Of a stretch of DNA of 26,638 nt, positions 1 to 7,468 are shown piece by piece. Within the stretch, counting starts at the first letter, position 1. Each line of letters begins with the position of its first letter. A program made the translations under genes and the position numbers. The notes under the pieces are model-generated. The model was not told where the DNA came from. It was given only the letters and a program-made list of their open reading frames with translations, and made no database searches. The stretch is from positions 1 to 26,638 of the forward strand of contig JAFWRA010000240.1 in the NCBI GenBank assembly GCA_017508895.1. Direction: 5' to 3'. The stretch is from Bacteroidales bacterium (GTDB taxonomy: Bacteria > Bacteroidota > Bacteroidia > Bacteroidales > F082).

Positions 1-886
1 TCAAGATGGAGTATTTGTATTCGCCCGATTGCTCAATGTATTCGATGCGTTCGCGCTCCTGTCTAACCTCCGATGGCCCAAATGAATCCCAAAACATGGC
101 ATAAAAGGAGAAAGTGTTCGTCTTATCGGGTGTGTAGGTCAAGTCAAGGTTAAATCCAGGACTATACGTCGTGTAATTGCTGAACATGCTGCTTTTCAAA
201 TGACTGGTCAACAATTGATTACCTTCTTCATCCACGCCAAACAAGTCTTTATCGGCATGCGCCTCACTCCGACCATGATACCAATAGGCATTCGTGTAGG
301 CGTTTACTGTCCACTTCTCGTTTTTCCAAATGTAGGAAAGCCATGGCATCACATAGGGCTGCGAAGAAGCATTGGCTCCGAAACAAAAGAACTCGTTCCG
401 CTTGATTTTGGCGTTCATCACGATATTGATGATGCCATCGGCTTGGGTGGCATAGCGTGCCGAGGGGTTGGTGATAACTTCGATGCGGTCGATGGCGTTG
501 GCGGGCAAGGTCTGGATGTAGGTCTTGAGGTTCTCTTCAGTGAGATTGGAAGGCTGGTCATTGATCCATATTTCAACGGAAGAAGTCCCTCGCAACGTGA
601 TGTTGCCTTCCACATCGACGCTCACACCAGGTGCATTCTGCAAGGCATCGGAGGCCACGCCGCCTTGCACGGTCGGGTCGTCTGAGACTTGATACAATGT
701 TTTCTCACCTTCGACAGAATACAGCGGCCGCTCCGCCGTGATGGTGACGCCTTCAAGCAGTAAAGTGTCGATCGCCATCTGCAGGCTGTCGGCTTTCGGT
801 TTGACTTCTGGGATTTCGACTTGGGCAAAGACCGCCATGCTGACCATCGCAAAGGCGGCTGTAAGGAATAGGTTTCTTGTGTTCAT
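1..886 (-). CDS. TonB-dependent outer-membrane receptor, N-terminal part (runs off left edge)
   Basis: The frame is open from an ATG at 886 to the window edge, giving about 295 residues with no stop; the TGA readable at 1-3 is out of frame. Residues 1-21 are a signal peptide (MNTRNLFLTAAFAMVSMAVFA, predicted cut before Q22). Residues of about 50-145 read as a TonB plug domain, with SDALQNAPGVSVDVEGNITL, then NAIDRIEVITNPSARY and a GIINIVMN strand, which is the usual end of a plug. The rest looks like the first barrel strands rich in Tyr and Trp. No CarboxypepD_reg-like domain precedes the plug, so this fits the outer-membrane beta-barrel receptor type (PF14905-like). Such proteins import or sense a ligand using TonB energy; the ligand cannot be inferred. 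No SusD partner is visible. A -7 element lies 30 bases upstream of the start, so the start is well supported. The barrel C-terminus is outside the window. Confidence 0.88.
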   Translation of the reverse strand, partial: MNTRNLFLTAAFAMVSMAVFAQVEIPEVKPKADSLQMAIDTLLLEGVTITAERPLYSVEGEKTLYQVSDDPTVQGGVASDALQNAPGVSVDVEGNITLRGTSSVEIWINDQPSNLTEENLKTYIQTLPANAIDRIEVITNPSARYATQADGIINIVMNAKIKRNEFFCFGANASSQPYVMPWLSYIWKNEKWTVNAYTNAYWYHGRSEAHADKDLFGVDEEGNQLLTSHLKSSMFSNYTTYSPGFNLDLTYTPDKTNTFSFYAMFWDSFGPSEVRQERERIEYIEQSGEYKYSIL

Positions 887-915
887 CGCATGGTACATTT
901 TTAGGTTTGACCATG

Positions 916-923
916 CAAAAGTA
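916..923 (-). promoter_or_regulatory. Promoter -7 element for the left TonB receptor
   Basis: On the minus strand this reads TACTTTTG, matching the Bacteroidota TAnnTTTG. A TTG lies 22 bases further upstream (946-948). Transcription would start near 909, leaving a leader of about 23 nt before the ATG at 886. Confidence 0.7.
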
Positions 924-936
924 TAGTGAAAAAACA

Positions 937-983
937 GGCTTTCCGCAAGCCTCAGCCTCGTGTAGAGACATTTGCGGAAAGCC
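937..983 (-). terminator. Terminator of the phosphoesterase gene
   Basis: A perfect 12-bp inverted repeat (GGCTTTCCGCAA at 937-948, its complement at 972-983) with a 23-nt loop is followed on the minus strand by TGTTTTTTC. It lies 54 bases after the phosphoesterase stop. Its distal arm covers the -33 region of the next gene's promoter. Confidence 0.75.
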
Positions 984-1037
984 CGAAATCAACTATTTGT
1001 AATTCAAGGTATTGAAAAATGGATGGTAGAGACCTTT

Positions 1038-1946
1038 TTACTCCATCTCCAGCTCTTCATACTCATATCTGACCTTTTCTCCGACCGTCAGCACCAGATA
1101 ACTTGGTGTCCCACCGTCATTGAGGTTGTCGGTCATGAGGTACTGCACACCGCCGAACTGACGTTGCTCGCGCATGTGGAAGTGACCCATGATAACCATA
1201 TCAACATTGTTGCGACTCATCAGGTCCATGAAGGCGTATTGCTCGTCTTGTGGTAAGTTGGCAGCAGGCGTGGTAGTGTAGTTGTACGAGGTGCGGAACA
1301 ACCAGTTGTGACTGATGACGAAGCAGTGACGATAGTCCTCGCGGTGCGAGAGCTTCTCCTCCAGCCATTCCAGCTGGCGTTTGCCATGAGTGCCGTTGCC
1401 TGAATCGAGGAAGATGTAAAGGTCTTTGAACCCACCTACGGTTTTGACTGTCACAGTATAAGTCGAAGTATGGAAATACTGTTTGAAGAATTTAGCACAG
1501 TCATAATAGACATCATGGTTGCCAATAACCAAAAAACATGGGTCGTTTTCGGCTTGATTCACGGAATCATAACGCAAAGCATCATTGGTCATTCTGAAAC
1601 CCGCTTCTCCGCTTTCATTGACCATGTCGCCGGCATGGATGGCGAAAATGGCCATCGGGTCGTTGCGCTCGGCGGTGATGTACTTGTAGAGTCGGTCTTT
1701 CTCCCCCTGCGGCACGATGCTGTCGCGCTCGGAATAGTGTGAGTCGGAGCAGGAATAGATGTGGTACTCATCGGGAGCGTTCTCGATGACGGGTTCGCTG
1801 TTTTGGGCGTTGTAGTCGAGCCAGTCGGCCACGCGTTCTTCGGTGTCGCTACGGTTGACGACCATTCCGGCAATGTCAAGACGGTTGCAGCCAGTGGCAA
1901 AAATAGCGGCTGCTGCAAATAACAATATAAAGTGTGTCTTTTTCAT
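1038..1946 (-). CDS. Calcineurin-like metallophosphoesterase, lipoprotein
   Basis: 302 residues. The start at 1946 is preferred over an in-frame ATG at 2039 because it begins a lipoprotein signal peptide (MKKTHFILLFAAAAIFATGC, lipid Cys at 20) and the extra 31 residues upstream look non-coding. The family metal-binding blocks appear in order: DSH at 68-70, GDMVN (Asp107), GNHD at 142-145, SHNW (His213) and GHFH (His255, His257). All ligands expected for a dinuclear metallophosphoesterase are therefore present. The substrate is unknown; members hydrolyse phosphomonoesters or diesters including nucleotides. A lipid anchor places it in the envelope, facing the periplasm or the surface. It follows the barrel-protein gene by 80 bases and I see no promoter of its own, so the two may be co-transcribed. 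Confidence 0.85.
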   Translation of the reverse strand: MKKTHFILLFAAAAIFATGCNRLDIAGMVVNRSDTEERVADWLDYNAQNSEPVIENAPDEYHIYSCSDSHYSERDSIVPQGEKDRLYKYITAERNDPMAIFAIHAGDMVNESGEAGFRMTNDALRYDSVNQAENDPCFLVIGNHDVYYDCAKFFKQYFHTSTYTVTVKTVGGFKDLYIFLDSGNGTHGKRQLEWLEEKLSHREDYRHCFVISHNWLFRTSYNYTTTPAANLPQDEQYAFMDLMSRNNVDMVIMGHFHMREQRQFGGVQYLMTDNLNDGGTPSYLVLTVGEKVRYEYEELEME

Positions 1947-2009
1947 TTTATCAAGAATTAGTGAATTTGAGAAATCGAATTTCTGTCTGAATTTTATGGA
2001 ATTAGAGAC

Positions 2010-2028
2010 AAAATCGCTTTGCGATTTT
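2010..2028 (-). terminator. Small hairpin at the end of the barrel-protein gene
   Basis: AAAATCGC (2010-2017) and GCGATTTT (2021-2028) form an 8-bp stem with a 3-nt loop overlapping the stop codon. There is only a short T stretch, so it is probably a weak terminator or attenuator before the phosphoesterase gene. A second small hairpin (AGAAAT / ATTTCT) lies at 1970-1984. Confidence 0.4.
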
Positions 2029-2719
2029 AGGGTTTCCAAATGAGGCCGACGTTTCCAAACCAGCCATTGTATTGTGCCGACAAATTGAGCACACCGCTGG
2101 GATGCAATCCTGCTTCAGCGGTCAAGCGCAGGCCATTGCCCAAGTCGTAATAGCCGTTCACGCTATAAAAAAACAACGTAAAACGTTCGATGACGAAGTC
2201 ACGGTAATTCGAGACTCGAGCACCCACATTCCAAGGATGCTCCTGGTCAAAGAGGTTGCCCTCTACACAGAAAGTGACATTCATCGGCTCTAACACTGCA
2301 TCCATGCCGCCATTCTTGCGCAGCGGAATGGGTGCCGTATAACGGTTAGTCAAGCCGAACTGGAAGTTGAAGTGACGGTTGCGCCAGCCCAAGTCCAGCA
2401 CTCCATTGAACTCCTGCAAATTGTAGTTGGGGAACAAACGATAGAGATAGCGGTTCTCTAAGTAAAGCGTACCGCTTTTTGCTTGGAGCAGATTTACTTG
2501 GTATTGCAGGTTTAAAGAATAACGGCTCAAGGTCGTTGCTTGGAAACCTAGCCCGATGTTGAAATTGTCGGCCAAGCGATAGTCGCCTTTTAAGGCTAAA
2601 GATGCACTACTTCCTGAGGTACGCGTGTAATCGTACTCGCCATAAGTTTGCAAAGTCCACTGCGCCCTCGCGGCAAAGGTGAAGAGCAGCAGACTAAGGG
2701 TGATAAAAACTTTCTTCAT
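2027..2719 (-). CDS. Small outer-membrane beta-barrel protein, unknown function
   Basis: 230 residues from the ATG at 2719. An in-frame ATG 7 codons upstream (2740) overlaps the -7 element and cannot be in the transcript. Residues 1-19 are a signal peptide (MKKVFITLSLLLFTFAARA, cut before Q20). The rest alternates polar and aromatic residues in short stretches with Gly/Asn turns (for example YGEYDYTRTSGSSASLALKG), typical of a small 8-12 strand barrel. It ends NVGLIWKP. I see no enzyme motif. I do not recognise a named family; it could be a porin-like or surface protein. Envelope location is a firm inference; function is not. Confidence 0.75.
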   Translation of the reverse strand: MKKVFITLSLLLFTFAARAQWTLQTYGEYDYTRTSGSSASLALKGDYRLADNFNIGLGFQATTLSRYSLNLQYQVNLLQAKSGTLYLENRYLYRLFPNYNLQEFNGVLDLGWRNRHFNFQFGLTNRYTAPIPLRKNGGMDAVLEPMNVTFCVEGNLFDQEHPWNVGARVSNYRDFVIERFTLFFYSVNGYYDLGNGLRLTAEAGLHPSGVLNLSAQYNGWFGNVGLIWKP

Positions 2720-2737
2720 AGGTTCAAAATTTGTCTG

Positions 2738-2745
2738 CAAAAGTA
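2738..2745 (-). promoter_or_regulatory. Promoter -7 element for the barrel-protein gene
   Basis: Minus-strand TACTTTTG with a TTG (2767-2769) 21 bases upstream. The ATG at 2719 is 19 bases downstream of the element. It is divergent from the element at 2788. Confidence 0.7.
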
Positions 2746-2787
2746 AGGAAAAGTCTCCAGCAAATCCAATTCAGTGCTTCTTTTTCC

Positions 2788-2795
2788 TATTTTTG
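2788..2795 (+). promoter_or_regulatory. Promoter -7 element for the T9SS cargo gene
   Basis: TATTTTTG matches TAnnTTTG. The ATG at 2821 lies 26 bases downstream, giving a leader of about 20 nt. Confidence 0.65.
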
Positions 2796-2820
2796 CGACA
2801 TCATAAAACAGCCCTAAGCG

Positions 2821-4128
2821 ATGAACCAAATATACAAAATTGTTTTCACCTTATTTATTATCAATTTTTTAAGCATTAATCTTTCTGCACAATATGGTCC
2901 TCAATTCGATAATCGAGGCTTTGAACAATGGACAAACCGTGTCAACGAACCTGTGCATTGGCATTCGGGGGGCACGGCAACTGGGACATGGTCAGGCTTT
3001 TTGTCGAGCCAAATCGAACAGTCGTCGCAGACGCGACCTGGCACTACGGGGAGCAAGAGCGTCAGAGTGTTCCCCGACAGTGTACTTGGCATTACCGCCA
3101 ACGGCACACTGACCAACGGACGCATCAATGCGGGCAGCATGTCGGCCACTGGCTCAGGCAACTACAACTATACGCAACGCTCCGAAAGTGCATTCAACAC
3201 CCCCATCAACCAACTTCCTGATTCGCTCTCTGTTTGGGTGTGTTTCCGCAGCCAAAGCACCACCGACAAGGCTCAAGTGAAAGCCGTCGTCCACGGTAAT
3301 GCCGATTACAAAATCATTGCCAACGGCACCGAAGAGCCCGCCGACATGCATGTGGCTACAGCGGTTTCGTCGTTCACCCGCACTTCGACCGCTAATGGAG
3401 CCTACACCTGGCGCCGTCTGAGCATACCTTTCAACAACAATGGTCCCTGCACCGATGTACGCTACATCCTCATTGCTGCCACCACCAACGAGACCCCTGG
3501 CACGGGCAGCACCAACGACGATCTTTTCGTAGACGATGTTTTGTTAGTTTACAATCCGACACTCAGACTTGAACAGTTAGTCTCCAACGAATACGCCATC
3601 AACTCAACCATCAATATCCCTTTCACGTTGACTGGAACCATGTCGCCCGACAATCTTAATGCATCTGCCAACCAGGTCATCGCCCAACTTTCCGATTCCA
3701 ACGGCAATTTCAGCAATTCCACCGAGTTGGGTCGCATCACCACCAACACCAGTGGAAGCTTCACAGTACAGATTCCTAATGTGCCGGAAGGACAGCATTA
3801 TAAAATTCGTGTGATTTCAACCAACTACCCCATGATTGGCAGCAACATTCAGGAAATCAGCATCATCGACACTTCTTCAATTGATGACTATTCCGCTTCC
3901 TGCCAAATCTTCCCCAACCCATTCAATTCGACCTTGAGCATTACAACAGAAAAAACGGTCAAAAACATCCTCATTTATGATGTCTTTGGCCGTTTAGTAA
4001 AGAACCAATCTGCTTCGGAAACGCAGATCAACCTCAATTTGAACGAGTTAAGTGAGGGAATCTACATGCTGCGTCTTGACTATGGCGACAGCATGTGCAC
4101 CCACCTAATCGTCAAATTCGCTCGTTAA
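2821..4128 (+). CDS. Secreted protein with T9SS type A sorting domain and PCMD-like N-terminal domain
   Basis: 435 residues. A signal peptide covers about 1-23 (ends FLSINLSAQ). The N-terminal half (about 26-235) begins FDNRGFEQWTN and ends DDLFVDDVLLVYNP. This is the pattern of PCMD-type (putative carbohydrate metabolism domain) beta-sandwiches in Bacteroidota secreted proteins; the assignment is from pattern only. A Thr/Ser/Asn-rich linker domain follows (about 240-350). Residues 363-435 are a C-terminal sorting domain with the expected elements: IFPNPF, ILIYDVFGRLV, LNELSEGIYMLRL and a basic end (VKFAR). Proteins with this tail cross the outer membrane through the type IX system, lose the tail and are usually attached to the surface by a lipopolysaccharide anchor. 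The gene therefore predicts a T9SS elsewhere in the genome. Its last 17 bases overlap the end of sodB on the opposite strand. Confidence 0.85.
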   Translation: MNQIYKIVFTLFIINFLSINLSAQYGPQFDNRGFEQWTNRVNEPVHWHSGGTATGTWSGFLSSQIEQSSQTRPGTTGSKSVRVFPDSVLGITANGTLTNGRINAGSMSATGSGNYNYTQRSESAFNTPINQLPDSLSVWVCFRSQSTTDKAQVKAVVHGNADYKIIANGTEEPADMHVATAVSSFTRTSTANGAYTWRRLSIPFNNNGPCTDVRYILIAATTNETPGTGSTNDDLFVDDVLLVYNPTLRLEQLVSNEYAINSTINIPFTLTGTMSPDNLNASANQVIAQLSDSNGNFSNSTELGRITTNTSGSFTVQIPNVPEGQHYKIRVISTNYPMIGSNIQEISIIDTSSIDDYSASCQIFPNPFNSTLSITTEKTVKNILIYDVFGRLVKNQSASETQINLNLNELSEGIYMLRLDYGDSMCTHLIVKFAR

Positions 4129-4690
4129 TCACGTCCCAGTCAATGATTTGCCACAAGGCATTCAGATGGTCGGGACGGCGGTTCTGATAGTCAATGTAAT
4201 AGGCGTGTTCCCACACATCGAAGGTCAGCAAAGGCTTGAAGCCGCGTTGCACAGGATTACCAGCATTGGTCTCCTGCGTGATTTGGAGTTTTCCGTCCTT
4301 GTCGACAGAGAGCCACACCCATCCTGAGCCAAACAAAGTGGCACCTTTCTTCGTGAACTCCTCCTTGAAAAGATCGAAGCTTCCAAATTGTTTTTCAATC
4401 AGTTCAGCCATCTTTCCTGTAGGTTTGTTGTCGGCTTTCGGAGCACGGAATTGAGTGAAATAAAGATTGTGGTTCAGAATCTGGCCAGCATTGTTGAAAA
4501 CGCCACCGTCGGCAGTCTTCACGATTTCCTCCAAAGGCATCTCTTCGAATTTCGTGCCTTCGATGAGGCCGTTGAGGTTGTTGACATAAGCGTTCAGGTG
4601 CTTGCCGTGATGGAAACCCAAAGTCTCCTTGCTGATGATAGGCTCTAATGCATTTGCCTCATAGGGCAATTTAATGAGTTCGTATTTCAT
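4112..4690 (-). CDS. sodB: Superoxide dismutase, Fe-type (possibly cambialistic)
   Basis: 192 residues, the normal length. It converts superoxide to hydrogen peroxide and oxygen in the cytoplasm. Metal ligands are His27 (FHHGKH), His74 (NHNLYF), Asp158 and His162 (DVWEHAYY). Gln70, four residues before His74, and the NAGNP segment at 142-146 match Fe-SODs; Mn-SODs have Gly at the first site and a Gln-Asp segment at the second. Bacteroidota enzymes of this type (B. fragilis, P. gingivalis) can often work with Fe or Mn, so metal use is inferred. It has its own promoter, and the upstream hairpin terminates rpoD. Its stop codon lies inside the 3' end of the convergent T9SS cargo gene. Confidence 0.96.
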   Translation of the reverse strand: MKYELIKLPYEANALEPIISKETLGFHHGKHLNAYVNNLNGLIEGTKFEEMPLEEIVKTADGGVFNNAGQILNHNLYFTQFRAPKADNKPTGKMAELIEKQFGSFDLFKEEFTKKGATLFGSGWVWLSVDKDGKLQITQETNAGNPVQRGFKPLLTFDVWEHAYYIDYQNRRPDHLNALWQIIDWDVINERI

Positions 4691-4717
4691 ATTGTTGTGA
4701 TTAGTTGTTCATGGTTG

Positions 4718-4725
4718 CAAAAATA
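4718..4725 (-). promoter_or_regulatory. Promoter -7 element for sodB
   Basis: Minus-strand TATTTTTG, 28 bases upstream of the ATG. The region where a -33 element would sit is taken up by the rpoD terminator hairpin, and I see no clear TTG at the normal spacing. Confidence 0.65.
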
Positions 4726-4764
4726 GAAAAAAGTGGGATTCCGAAGCTGGAATCCCACTTTTTT
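4726..4764 (-). terminator. Terminator of rpoD
   Basis: A perfect 12-bp stem (AAGTGGGATTCC at 4731-4742 and its complement at 4749-4760) with a 6-nt loop, flanked by A-runs on one side and T-runs on the other. It begins at the last base of the rpoD stop codon. On the minus strand it is followed by a T-rich run that leads into the sodB -7 element. Confidence 0.88.
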
Positions 4765-5630
4765 CATTGATTCATATACATCTGATAGAGCGGAGAATCC
4801 GGCTCGCTCTTCAAGCGTTTCAAAGCACGATCACGAAGCTGACGGGTACGCTCACGCGAGATGTCAAGTTTCATGGCAATCTCCTCCAAAGAATACTCTC
4901 GAGAGGTGCCCAATCCGAAATACATGCTGATGATAGTGCGTTCCTTCTCGTTCAACATGTCGAGTGACTTGCGGATGGCCTTGCTGGTCGATTCTTGCTC
5001 CACAGCCGCATCCGTCTTCACTTCATCCTCTGCGACAAAGACATCCAAGAAGTTGGTATCATCTTCATCGTCGAGTGGTGCATCGGTCGAAACGGCTCGG
5101 GAGTTAAGACTCATCAACTGATCCACCTTGTCCTCAGGCATACCAAGTTCATCGGCAATCTCCTTGATGGTGGGACGACGCTCTAGTTTCTGCTCCAACA
5201 GCGATACGGCCTTTTTCACCTTTGCCAAGGCACCCACCTGGTTCATGGGCAGACGGATGATACGCGCCTGCTCAGCTACAGCCTGCAGGATGCTCTGACG
5301 AATCCACCACACGGCATATGAGATGAATTTAAATCCACGTGTCTCGTCGAAACGCTGTGCGGCTTTCACCAAACCAAGGTTTCCTTCATTAATGAGGTCT
5401 TGCAAGCTAAGACCTTGGTTCTGATACTGTTTGGCTACGGAAACCACAAAGCGCAGGTTAGCCCTGACCAATTTATCCAATGCAGCCTGATCGCCAGCCT
5501 TGATGCGTTGTGCAAGCTCCACCTCCTCATCGGTGGTCAGTAACGCCTCCTTCGCAATATCAGCGAGGTACTTGTCCAAAGTCCCCGCATTGCGGTTTGT
5601 AATCTGTTTTGAAATTTTCAGTTGTCTCAT
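4764..5630 (-). CDS. rpoD: Primary sigma factor of RNA polymerase
   Basis: 288 residues, the usual size for the Bacteroidota housekeeping sigma, which lacks region 1.1 and the long non-conserved insert. Region 1.2 is near 14-47 (LDKYLADIAKEALLTTDEEV). Region 2 is near 48-125, with NLRFVVSVAKQYQNQGLSLQ, GNLGLVKAAQRFDETRGFKF and the -10-reading segment SYAVWWIRQSI. Region 3 follows, and region 4 is at the end, with SLEEIAMKLDISRERTRQLR as the helix-turn-helix. It should recognise the TAnnTTTG/TTG promoters seen throughout this window. No TAnnTTTG element was found in its own 196-base upstream gap, so its promoter is unassigned. The 5' leader contains inverted repeats and an 8-base periodic A-rich segment just before the start. 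Confidence 0.96.
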   Translation of the reverse strand: MRQLKISKQITNRNAGTLDKYLADIAKEALLTTDEEVELAQRIKAGDQAALDKLVRANLRFVVSVAKQYQNQGLSLQDLINEGNLGLVKAAQRFDETRGFKFISYAVWWIRQSILQAVAEQARIIRLPMNQVGALAKVKKAVSLLEQKLERRPTIKEIADELGMPEDKVDQLMSLNSRAVSTDAPLDDEDDTNFLDVFVAEDEVKTDAAVEQESTSKAIRKSLDMLNEKERTIISMYFGLGTSREYSLEEIAMKLDISRERTRQLRDRALKRLKSEPDSPLYQMYMNQ

Positions 5631-5634
5631 TTCT

Positions 5635-5658
5635 TCTTAATCTTTAATTGTTTAATTG
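5635..5658 (-). repeat. 8-base periodic A-rich leader before rpoD
   Basis: On the minus strand CAATTAAA occurs twice in tandem (5651-5658, 5643-5650), followed by the related GATTAAGA (5635-5642), just before the start codon. A similar 8-base periodicity precedes the phosphomannomutase gene. It probably keeps the ribosome-binding region unstructured and A-rich. Confidence 0.5.
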
Positions 5659-5724
5659 TTTCAAATTCAATATCTTACTCTTCATAGCTCTCTCCACAAT
5701 TTTTTTGCATAATCCGTTCATCAA

Positions 5725-5749
5725 GGGAGGCAACCAAAGGCTGTCTCCC
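5725..5749. repeat. Inverted repeat in the rpoD upstream region
   Basis: GGGAGGCA (5725-5732) and TGTCTCCC (5742-5749) form an 8-bp stem with one wobble and a 9-nt loop when read on the plus strand; on the minus strand one pair becomes A-C. It could lie in a long rpoD leader. No known RNA family was recognised. Confidence 0.4.
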
Positions 5750-5760
5750 TGAATCACGAT

Positions 5761-5797
5761 GGTTTTTATTATCAAAAACCGTACCGAAGTTTTTGAT
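5761..5797 (-). terminator. Overlapping inverted repeats after htrA, likely terminator
   Basis: ATCAAAAAC (5771-5779) pairs with GTTTTTGAT (5789-5797) around a 9-nt loop. GGTTTTT (5761-5767) pairs alternatively with AAAAACC (5774-5780). The two stems exclude each other. They lie 30 bases past the htrA stop on the minus strand and so could end htrA or act as a switch in an rpoD leader. Confidence 0.45.
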
Positions 5798-5826
5798 TTT
5801 CAGAAAATTCTTTCTTGACGCAAAAA

Positions 5827-7299
5827 TTATTTGCTGTAGTAGAAGGTCGCATTCATGCCATTGGGATAAACACCCTCAATGGTGGTGCGGCGTGAGCGGC
5901 TGCTTTTTTGAGCGTTCTCCAAATCAGACTTGCTGTTGACAGTGATGCCGTTCACCTTGGTGATGACAAAGTCGACCGGCACACCTGAGTTCATGAACCG
6001 TCCTTGACGGATCTCAACAATTTTCAAACCGCTTTGGATGTCCAGTCGGCTCATGTCGTTTTGGTTGATTGGCTGAAGCATGAGGCCGAACTCTGAATTG
6101 AAGAAACTGTCACCTTTCTTGACGACATCAACATTACCGGCTTCATTAAGTAAAGTCAGTTCATAACGGTGATGGCTGCCATTGCGGTTCACTTCCACTT
6201 CCACTTTGTCGCCAGGGCGGTATTGTCCGATGCTCTCCTTGAGTTGTGTGGTAGTGTTCACTTTTTTGCCTGCGATGGCGGTAATCACATCACCAGACTT
6301 CATGCCTGCCAATTTGGCAGCACCACCTTCAGTGACCTCTGCAACATATACACCTTCAATGTTTTCCAAACCTTCTTTTTCGGCTAACTCTTGGGTAAGT
6401 TCTGCAATCTGCACACCGAGATAACCACGCTGAGCGGTACCATAAAGAAGCAGGTCGTCAACTACTTTGCGGACTATATTGGAAGGGATAGCGAAGGAAT
6501 AGCCTTCGTAAGATCCTGTATGCGAAGCAATGGCTGCATTGATTCCAACCAATTCGCCCTTTGTGTTCACCAAAGCGCCACCACTATTACCAGGATTGAC
6601 AGCAGCATCAGTCTGAATAAAAGATTCCACAGAGGTACCTTCACCCAAAATGCTAAGGTTACGTGCCTTAGCACTCACGATACCCGCAGTGACAGTGGAA
6701 GTCAGATTGAAAGGATTACCAACGGCAAGCACCCATTCACCAATGCGAACATTGTCGGAGTCACCAAAGGTAAGGTATTCCAAATCCGAAGCATCCACCT
6801 TAATCAAAGCCAAGTCGGTGGTCGGGTCAGTACCAATAATAGTAGCCGTTTTCTTCACCTTATTATTAAAGGTGACTTCCACTTCATCGGCACCTTCAAC
6901 AACGTGGTTATTGGTGACGATATATCCATCGGGGGTTAAAACGACACCCGAACCGTAAGCCACCATTGTATTGTTGCGCGTTTGACCAGGGTAGCCATAG
7001 AGTTGTCCGAGCAAGGCTCCAAAGAAGTCGTTATACGTGGTGCTTTGTCTTACCACTTTAGTCATGATATGGACCACTGCATCGACACTACGCTCGGCAG
7101 CGTCAACGAAGTCTGGTGTGCTTTCGGTCGGAATGAAGGCCGCCCGCTGCACTTGAGCTTGCTGAACCTGCTCAATTTCAGTGGCAGGCTTCTGCTGTTC
7201 TGTCAGGTTCTCGCTTTGGTTAGCGTTTTTCGATGAATTCACACACGATGTCGCCATCAACAGTCCGGCGAGCATCAAAGACATACTCACTTTTCTCAT
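5827..7299 (-). CDS. HtrA/Deg-family periplasmic serine protease
   Basis: 490 residues, normal for a two-PDZ Deg protease. The catalytic triad is His132 (TNNHVV), Asp162 (TTDLALIKVD) and Ser239 (GNSGGAL). PDZ1 spans about 285-385 (RGYLGVQI, then GGAAKLAGMKSGDVITAI). PDZ2 spans about 400-490 and is shorter (SGVPVDFVITKVNG). The N-terminus MRKVSMSLMLAGLLMATSC looks like a lipoprotein signal with Cys19, so the enzyme may be membrane-anchored rather than soluble. The segment of about 20-60 is Gln/Asn-rich and probably a flexible tether. The role is degradation or refolding of misfolded envelope proteins. No TAnnTTTG element was found upstream, which would fit control by an alternative (envelope-stress) sigma factor, but that is inference. 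It is divergent from the GNAT gene. Confidence 0.95.
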   Translation of the reverse strand: MRKVSMSLMLAGLLMATSCVNSSKNANQSENLTEQQKPATEIEQVQQAQVQRAAFIPTESTPDFVDAAERSVDAVVHIMTKVVRQSTTYNDFFGALLGQLYGYPGQTRNNTMVAYGSGVVLTPDGYIVTNNHVVEGADEVEVTFNNKVKKTATIIGTDPTTDLALIKVDASDLEYLTFGDSDNVRIGEWVLAVGNPFNLTSTVTAGIVSAKARNLSILGEGTSVESFIQTDAAVNPGNSGGALVNTKGELVGINAAIASHTGSYEGYSFAIPSNIVRKVVDDLLLYGTAQRGYLGVQIAELTQELAEKEGLENIEGVYVAEVTEGGAAKLAGMKSGDVITAIAGKKVNTTTQLKESIGQYRPGDKVEVEVNRNGSHHRYELTLLNEAGNVDVVKKGDSFFNSEFGLMLQPINQNDMSRLDIQSGLKIVEIRQGRFMNSGVPVDFVITKVNGITVNSKSDLENAQKSSRSRRTTIEGVYPNGMNATFYYSK

Positions 7300-7379
7300 C
7301 TTGTCTCAATTTATTGGTTTCTTTTTCTTATTATATTCTCATTAATGCTTTTTTTCAACCTTTATTGCACTGAAAAGTG

Positions 7380-7387
7380 TATTTTTG
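7380..7387 (+). promoter_or_regulatory. Promoter -7 element for the GNAT-mltG operon
   Basis: TATTTTTG, 81 bases upstream of the GNAT start, which would give a leader of roughly 75 nt. No clear -33 TTG at the usual spacing. Confidence 0.5.
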
Positions 7388-7468
7388 TCGAAAATTTAGC
7401 AGGTAGAGGTTATCAAATTATGTGCCAACCTAAACGTAAAGTATAGATTTTCACGAATTAATACAGCC

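Noticed and set aside
1180..1742. Various open frames opposite the phosphoesterase, rpoD, htrA, mutL, TonB and DUF349 genes
   Set aside because: They are shadows of well-supported genes, with low-complexity or implausible translations.
1038..2039. Longer start for the phosphoesterase at 2039
   Set aside because: The extra 31 residues precede a complete lipoprotein signal peptide and overlap the end of the upstream gene.
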